Of a stretch of DNA of 11,251 bases, positions 7,512 through 11,251 are shown in pieces (position 1 is the first letter of the stretch; every line of letters begins with the position of its first letter). Source of the stretch: Scatosoma sp045645245. GTDB taxonomy: Bacteria; Bacillota; Clostridia; Christensenellales; Borkfalkiaceae. The notes below the pieces were generated by a model. It was not told the DNA's origin. It ran no database searches and saw only the letters and a program-made list of their open reading frames with translations. Made by a program: the position numbers and the translations under genes. The stretch is from NCBI GenBank assembly GCA_045645245.1, contig JAZRIK010000067.1, positions 1 through 11,251 on the forward strand. Direction: 5' to 3'.

Positions 7512-7559
7512 AGGGAGAGAAAAAAAATATATTTTTTTTATGCTTTTAGCGTAATTTTC

Positions 7560-7588
7560 TTTACCTGAAAGTAAAAAAAGTGTATAAT
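7560..7588 (+). promoter_or_regulatory. Promoter of the PepV-like dipeptidase gene
   Basis: TTTACC (7560-7565), a 17-base spacer and a perfect TATAAT (7583-7588). The -10 box lies after the in-frame GTG at 7580, so that codon cannot be the translation start. It diverges from the radC promoter across a very A/T-rich stretch at 7519-7550 (poly-A then poly-T) with no gene. Confidence 0.8.
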
Positions 7589-7618
7589 GATAGTATATGC
7601 AACAAGGAAGTGACGCTA

Positions 7619-8995
7619 ATGAAACACGTTATGGATACCTATTTTGACGAAATCGTGCAAGCGAGCGTGGATTTGATTCGTTTCGACTCTTCGCGCAAGG
7701 ACGCGGAAGGCGAATATCCGTTCGGTAAAGAAAACGCCGATTGCTTGGCTTATTTTTTGAATCTCGCGCAAAGCTTTGGCTTTGAAACGCATAACTACGA
7801 TAATTATATCGGCGAAGTTGTGTTCGGCACGGGCGAAGATTTTGCTATTTTGGCGCATTTGGACGTCGTGCCTGCGGGCAACGGCTGGAAATATCCCCCA
7901 TTCGGCGGCGTAATCAACGACGATATTTCCGACGGCGGTGTGGCGGGCAAAAAAATTTGGGGACGCGGCGCACTCGACGACAAAACCCCTGCCGTGGTTT
8001 GTTTGTACGCGTTAAAAGCACTCAAAGATCAGGGCTTTAACCCCAAGCGCACGATTAAGCTGATTGTCGGCTGCAACGAAGAAAGCGGTTGGGAATGTAT
8101 CGCGCATTATAACAAGGTTGCGAAAATGCCGGACGAAGGGTTTACGCCCGATTGCAATTTCCCCGTTATCTATGCCGAGAAGGGAATTTTGCATTTTACC
8201 GCTCGTTTTACTATAAACGACGCACCCATGTCTGCGTTGAATGCGGGAAAAGCGGCAAATATGGTATGCGATCAAGCCACCGCAATTTTGACCAGAGTTG
8301 CCGAACACGCGTTGGTTGGATACGAAAACCCCATCGACGGAACCACCCTTTCGTATGACAATACGCCCGCGGTTTTGCGCGCGCAAGGCAAGTCGGCGCA
8401 CGGCTCGACCCCGCACCTTGGCGCGAATGCACTCGAAGCCGTAATGGCGTTTTTGGCGAGCGTGAACGACGATTGTAAATTTGCTTACGACGTTTTATTT
8501 GCGGACGTTTTGGGGTTGAAAGAGCTTTGCGATGAAACGGGGTATTTGACGATGTCGCCCAACGTAGCTTCGTTTAAGGACGGCGTTTTGGCGATTACGA
8601 CCGATATTCGTTTCCCTGCTACTTTCGCAAAAGAAACGGTTTTAGAACAGCTGGAAAAGGCGGGCGTTGAATACGTTGTCGAACACGCGCAAGCGCCCCT
8701 TTATAACGACCCCGAAGGGCAACTCATTTCCACCCTTGCAAAGGTGTATAACGACGCAACAGGTAAGGACACAAAGCCCATTGCCATCGGCGGCGGGACG
8801 TACGCAAGAGCGCTCAAATGCGGCTGCGGCTTTGGCCCGGAAGAAGACGGCGACGAGATGACCATTCATCAACCCAACGAATACGTGACGTTTGATAAAA
8901 TTCGGTTTATGAGCAAAATTTATTATGACGCGATTAAACAACTCACCAAGCCCAAAACCATCCGTATCGGTTGGGTAAAAGTGAAAAAAAAGTAA
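7619..8995 (+). CDS. pepV: M20-family dipeptidase, PepV-like
   Basis: 458 residues from ATG 7619, with AAGGAAG at 7604-7610. PepV-type enzymes are cytosolic two-metal dipeptidases that release an N-terminal residue from dipeptides, a late step in peptide use. Metal and catalytic residues are all visible: His80 and Asp82 in AHLDVVPAG, bridging Asp120 in GRGALDDK, Glu154/Glu155 in CNEESG, Asp178 in PDCNFP and His417 in IHQPNEY. The lid domain lies at about 190-380 and includes the GKSAHGSTPHLGANA stretch (257-271), which supplies a residue to the active site in this family. Length matches PepV (about 470). It stands alone as a single-gene unit with its own promoter and terminator. The exact peptide preference (general dipeptides, beta-Ala or D-amino-acid substrates) cannot be decided. 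Confidence 0.92.
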   Translation: MKHVMDTYFDEIVQASVDLIRFDSSRKDAEGEYPFGKENADCLAYFLNLAQSFGFETHNYDNYIGEVVFGTGEDFAILAHLDVVPAGNGWKYPPFGGVINDDISDGGVAGKKIWGRGALDDKTPAVVCLYALKALKDQGFNPKRTIKLIVGCNEESGWECIAHYNKVAKMPDEGFTPDCNFPVIYAEKGILHFTARFTINDAPMSALNAGKAANMVCDQATAILTRVAEHALVGYENPIDGTTLSYDNTPAVLRAQGKSAHGSTPHLGANALEAVMAFLASVNDDCKFAYDVLFADVLGLKELCDETGYLTMSPNVASFKDGVLAITTDIRFPATFAKETVLEQLEKAGVEYVVEHAQAPLYNDPEGQLISTLAKVYNDATGKDTKPIAIGGGTYARALKCGCGFGPEEDGDEMTIHQPNEYVTFDKIRFMSKIYYDAIKQLTKPKTIRIGWVKVKKK

Positions 8996-9013
8996 ATAAC
9001 AAAATTTGCAGGC

Positions 9014-9046
9014 AAAAGGACTAACGAACATATCGTTAGTCCTTTT
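9014..9046. terminator. Strong terminator after pepV
   Basis: A perfect 14-bp stem (AAAAGGACTAACGA, 9014-9027, with its complement at 9033-9046) and a 5-base loop, ending in TTTTCCTT. It lies between the convergent dipeptidase and lipoprotein genes and is A-flanked, so it may act on both strands. Confidence 0.88.
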
Positions 9047-9070
9047 CCTTATATCAAGTGATTTAGCATA

Positions 9071-9817
9071 TTATTCCCCTGCGCTTGTCATATACTTATT
9101 ATAAAAATCTGAATACACATTATTAAAGTTTCCACACTCCACTTCAAATAAATAAGTAGAATTATAACCGTATTTTGAATCCTCTTCTATATATATTGTT
9201 ATCTTTTTATTTTGCATCAATAACGAAACGAGTGTCCAATCCGCAAAGTAAATTCTCTCCCCATTTTTATACATTGTACCTCTTGTATAATGCTTATTAC
9301 CGTAATCATCTAATAAAGTTATATTATAATATGTCGTCGAATAAGCGTTGACCTCATAGCTACCATATTCCCATAACTTTACAGCTATATCTTCAGCGTC
9401 AATTAAGATACAAGCATATACTTTTGAATTTGTCGTTGCACTATTACTAAAAATCCCCACAAACACATCCGAGTTTTTTATATATGCTTCATCGGTAGGA
9501 TTTCTAAACTCATCAACATAAAAACTCGTTTCCCATATTTTAGTTTCAAAAACTTTACCGCACCTTGAACAAGTTCCGCTGTTTGTAGTATGCCCTAACG
9601 CATTTTGATATTCTTTATATGTCTTATTACATAAAGAACATTGATAAGTAATATATCCGCCGTTGGTACAGGTGGCTTTTTGCTCAATCATTATTCTATA
9701 AGAATGATTACACGTTGTTGGTGAGCCACTATTATCACTCGCTCCACAAGCAAACAGCGATATACAGCTAACAAAGAGCAAAGCAACAATAAAAATAAAT
9801 GATAGTAATTTTTTCAT
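9071..9817 (-). CDS. Secreted lipoprotein with 'GHT' zinc-ribbon segment
   Basis: 248 residues from ATG 9817, chosen because GGAGG (9826-9830, minus strand) lies eight bases upstream; the TTG at 9832 has no such site. Residues 1-24 are a lipoprotein signal (MKKLLSF, hydrophobic core, lipobox LFAC), so the mature N-terminal Cys should be lipidated and outside the membrane. Next comes a segment, about 36-87, with ATCTNGGYITYQCSLC, ALGHT and GTCSRCGKVF, a Cys-pair pattern common in clostridial surface proteins. The rest, about 88-248, is a beta-rich domain with many Tyr and Asn that I do not recognise. The gene is clearly more AT-rich than its neighbours and uses AT-ending codons, suggesting acquisition. 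It is transcribed divergently from an XRE regulator, and a palindrome fills its promoter. Confidence 0.8.
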   Translation of the reverse strand: MKKLLSFIFIVALLFVSCISLFACGASDNSGSPTTCNHSYRIMIEQKATCTNGGYITYQCSLCNKTYKEYQNALGHTTNSGTCSRCGKVFETKIWETSFYVDEFRNPTDEAYIKNSDVFVGIFSNSATTNSKVYACILIDAEDIAVKLWEYGSYEVNAYSTTYYNITLLDDYGNKHYTRGTMYKNGERIYFADWTLVSLLMQNKKITIYIEEDSKYGYNSTYLFEVECGNFNNVYSDFYNKYMTSAGE

Positions 9818-9846
9818 TTGTAAAACCTCCAAAAATGTTTATAGTT

Positions 9847-9875
9847 ATTATATCCTACATTTCGTAGGAAGTCAA
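9847..9875 (-). promoter_or_regulatory. Lipoprotein gene promoter
   Basis: Minus-strand TTGACT (9875-9870), 17-base spacer, TATAAT (9852-9847). The spacer is exactly the palindrome at 9853-9869, so a protein bound there would block RNA polymerase. Confidence 0.85.
9853..9869. promoter_or_regulatory. Palindromic operator 1
   Basis: TCCTAC-ATTTC-GTAGGA, a perfect 6-bp inverted repeat with a 5-base centre. It occupies the whole -35/-10 spacer of the lipoprotein promoter. A near copy lies 29 bp away, centre to centre. The adjacent XRE protein is the likely binder (inference). Confidence 0.7.
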
Positions 9876-9881
9876 GTATTT

Positions 9882-9898
9882 TCCTACATATTGTAGTA
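9882..9898. promoter_or_regulatory. Palindromic operator 2
   Basis: TCCTACATATTGTAGTA, related to operator 1 in its left half (TCCTACAT) and in its right-hand GTAG. The inverted repeat CTACA/TGTAG is perfect and one outer base is mismatched. It overlaps the probable -10 region (TAAAAT, 9897-9902) of the XRE gene, consistent with autoregulation (inference). Confidence 0.62.
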
Positions 9899-9908
9899 AA
9901 ATATAAAT

Positions 9909-10118
9909 ATGAAAGATAACACTTTTGGTAAAAAATTAAAGGAATTGCGCTTGGAAAAAGGATTATCGCAGCAGAAATTGGGGGAAATTTTGGGTTTCTG
10001 CAACCAGACGGTCAGTTTTTGGGAAAGCGGTAGTAGAGAACCTGATTTAGATACGCTCTTAATGATTGCGCATTATTTTGAAGTATCGTTAGAAGAGTTG
10101 CTGGAAGAAAACATATAA
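9909..10118 (+). CDS. Small XRE-family DNA-binding regulator
   Basis: 69 residues, almost entirely one HTH_3 (Cro/C1-type) domain at about 5-62: FGKKLKELRLEKGLSQQKLG, recognition helix CNQTVSFWESGSREP, then DLDTLLMIAHYFEVSLEELL. There is no C-terminal effector domain, so it probably acts as a simple dimeric repressor or antitoxin-like regulator. No Shine-Dalgarno is visible before ATG 9909. The likely -10 box TAAAAT (9897-9902) would place transcription start at or next to the ATG, suggesting a leaderless message. Like the divergent lipoprotein gene, it is AT-rich compared with the surrounding genes. The two palindromes between them are its likely targets. Confidence 0.88.
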   Translation: MKDNTFGKKLKELRLEKGLSQQKLGEILGFCNQTVSFWESGSREPDLDTLLMIAHYFEVSLEELLEENI

Positions 10119-10131
10119 TTGCATATAGGAA

Positions 10132-10165
10132 AGCGCCCTGGAAGTGGTTTCACTTTCAGGGCGCT
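10132..10165. terminator. Long hairpin terminator between the XRE and FNT-CPCC genes
   Basis: A 15-bp stem with one G:T pair (AGCGCCCTGGAAGTG, 10132-10146, with 10151-10165; loop GTTT). The T content after it is modest (CGTTATTTA), so it is less typical than the other two, but it separates two convergent genes. Confidence 0.75.
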
Positions 10166-10186
10166 CGTTATTTACTCAAGCGTTCT

Positions 10187-11116
10187 TTATCTGTCGTAGC
10201 CGTGCGTTTCGTCTTTCTTTACACCGCGGACGTATTTTTTCATTTCGGTATCGCACGCGCCAAAATGCTTGAAATTGATGCGTGCTTCGGTAAGCGAAAC
10301 GTGGTTTGCGCCCCTTGGCATCGTGGGGTTATTGAACTGCTCGGGGTCGTCTTCCCAAAAACATACGGGGCAAATATCGTACGCGCGCTCCTTTTTCTCG
10401 AACGTGTAATAGCCGCAGCAAGGACATTTGTATTTTTTCGGTTCGTCCTTTTTCTTGATAAGCGGAAGCACGGATACAAGTACCCCGCCAAGCAAATTCC
10501 CGATCAGCGACAGCGCGCAATAGCCCACCATTTCCCAAGTGACCGCACTACAAAGGCACACGTAGAACATATTCGCCAGCGAGTTATCAAATCCGCAATA
10601 CACGAATACGAATACGGGGAAAATGACCCCTATCGTTGCCGATAAGTGCTTTTTGGCGGTGTATTTACATAAAAACACCGAAAGCCCTATCAAAATTCCG
10701 CAAAGCACGCCCGAGCCGATCGCGTGCAGCGCCCAGCCCTCGTCGCAGAGCTTGTTTGCCATTAATTCGTTTGCAGTTTGCATTACGTTGACGTGAGAGC
10801 ATTCGACCAGCAGCGCGCAAAAGAGAATGCCGATTAGGTTAAAAAACAAGCTAACGGGCAGCGACCAAAGGTTTTTGACGCCCATCGTGAGTATGCGTGT
10901 GGAAAGACCGGTTATCAAGTACAATCCAAAGGTCGTGACGACAAACATCGCAAGCGAGAAGATGATTGCAGCTACCAAATTGCCTGTTGCGCCGTCGAAT
11001 TTTGCTAGCGATAGCAATAATCCCACGCCGCCGATACCTACCATAATTCCGCCGAAAACCGACGCGACGCAAAAGACCATAAAGTCTTTTTTCGTCATTT
11101 TCTCAAATCTCATCAT
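10187..11116 (-). CDS. FNT-type anion channel fused to C-terminal CPCC zinc ribbon
   Basis: 309 residues. Residues about 13-221 have six hydrophobic segments (roughly 13-36, 47-70, 82-105, 131-150, 160-190, 197-220) and formate/nitrite-transporter signatures: GLYLITG at 64-70, GFDNSLANMF at 175-184 and LIGNLLGG at 204-211. FNT proteins are pentameric channels for small monovalent anions such as formate, nitrite or hydrosulfide. The central pore His of GFxH is replaced by Asn177. After a basic linker, residues about 228-300 form a Cys_rich_CPCC domain: CPCCGYYTF (Cys231, 233, 234), ICPVCFWEDDP (Cys249, 252), GANHVSLTEARINFKHFGAC. Six-helix topology places this tail in the cytosol. Starts are possible at 11116, 11113 or 11098 (MTKKDF, preceded by GAG-rich sequence); with transcription starting near 11119, the last leaves a more normal leader. 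Anion carried is unknown. Confidence 0.85.
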   Translation of the reverse strand: MMRFEKMTKKDFMVFCVASVFGGIMVGIGGVGLLLSLAKFDGATGNLVAAIIFSLAMFVVTTFGLYLITGLSTRILTMGVKNLWSLPVSLFFNLIGILFCALLVECSHVNVMQTANELMANKLCDEGWALHAIGSGVLCGILIGLSVFLCKYTAKKHLSATIGVIFPVFVFVYCGFDNSLANMFYVCLCSAVTWEMVGYCALSLIGNLLGGVLVSVLPLIKKKDEPKKYKCPCCGYYTFEKKERAYDICPVCFWEDDPEQFNNPTMPRGANHVSLTEARINFKHFGACDTEMKKYVRGVKKDETHGYDR

Positions 11117-11125
11117 AGTAAGCGT

Positions 11126-11154
11126 ATTATATCATATTTTTCTATCGATTGCAA
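11126..11154 (-). promoter_or_regulatory. Promoter of the FNT-CPCC gene
   Basis: Minus-strand TTGCAA (11154-11149), 17-base spacer, perfect TATAAT (11131-11126). The expected start near 11119 lies only about 3 bases from the first ATG, which bears on the choice of start codon. Confidence 0.72.
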
Positions 11155-11200
11155 TAGGTTTTTCGATAATTTTTTTGGGCGGGGCGCTCGCTCTATCTTC

Positions 11201-11251
11201 GGGATTGCTTCGTTTCACTCGCAATGACGGGTGGGGGACGTTCGCAATGAC
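11201..11251. repeat. Interspersed 'GTCATTGCGA' repeat, cut by the window end
   Basis: Read on the minus strand, GTCATTGCGAACG (from 11251) is followed 23 bases later by a second GTCATTGCGAGTG. The second copy continues into AAACGAAGCAATCCCGAAG. ATTGC (11204-11208) and GCAAT (11221-11225) are inverted. This unit resembles the small GTCATTGCGAxxGAAxCGAAGCAAT repeats scattered between genes in many bacterial genomes. No coding frame is supported in 11117-11251. Confidence 0.6.

Noticed and set aside
7580..7618. GTG at 7580 as the dipeptidase start
   Set aside because: The 13 extra codons contain the TATAAT box itself; ATG 7619 has AAGGAAG at good spacing and fits the PepV N-terminus.
9818..9832. 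TTG at 9832 as the lipoprotein start
   Set aside because: It overlaps the region of the GGAGG ribosome site that serves ATG 9817, and the signal peptide begins normally at MKKLL.
9847..9908. Toxin-antitoxin locus formed by the XRE and lipoprotein genes
   Set aside because: The genes are divergent rather than in one operon, and the partner has a clear lipoprotein signal and no toxin motif.
10202..10645. 147-codon plus-strand open frame opposite the FNT-CPCC gene
   Set aside because: Antisense shadow of the CPCC/FNT coding sequence with no start signal or domain.
1..11251. CRISPR array, phage defence island or biosynthetic cluster
   Set aside because: No regularly spaced direct repeats, no nuclease, helicase or synthase genes, and every large frame is explained by the listed genes.

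Overview
The window looks like chromosomal DNA from a low-to-moderate GC Bacillota, most likely an uncultured gut Clostridia lineage. This is inferred from AGGAGG-type ribosome binding sites, TTGACA/TATAAT promoters, compact operons, short U-tract terminators, a PepV-type dipeptidase, a NarL/LiaR-type two-component system, a CPCC zinc-ribbon domain and a 'GHT' zinc-ribbon lipoprotein. The species cannot be named from the sequence. No rRNA, tRNA, CRISPR, transposase or phage structural gene is visible.

Layout. (1) Positions 1-3061, plus strand: the 3' part of a surface-anchored, propeller-like protein with an SH3-like domain. It overlaps a 30-codon ORF, which lies inside a strongly folded leader ending in a T tract. 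An MgtE magnesium channel with a duplicated N-terminal sensor domain follows. A terminator at 3076-3105 serves both strands. (2) Positions 3127-7450, minus strand: an apparent four-gene operon read from 7450 down to 3127, radC-like JAMM protein, sensor kinase, LuxR-type response regulator, then a single-ORF fusion of a HAD phosphatase and a cysteine synthase. A near-consensus promoter sits upstream of radC and rules out the longest radC start. (3) Positions 7560-9046, plus strand: an M20 PepV-like dipeptidase with its own promoter and a strong terminator. (4) Positions 9071-10165: an AT-rich block with a zinc-ribbon lipoprotein (minus) diverging from a 69-aa XRE regulator (plus). Two related 17-bp palindromes lie between them, and one exactly fills the spacer of the lipoprotein promoter. 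(5) Positions 10187-11116, minus strand: a formate/nitrite-transporter-type channel fused to a C-terminal CPCC zinc ribbon, with Asn in place of the usual central pore His. (6) Positions 11201-11251: part of an interspersed 'GTCATTGCGA' repeat.

Most noteworthy: the mgtE leader with its overlapping small ORF, the HAD-CysK fusion, the FNT-CPCC fusion with altered pore residue, and the regulator/lipoprotein pair with its promoter-embedded operator. None of these is proven to be a new system; each has a decisive test listed.
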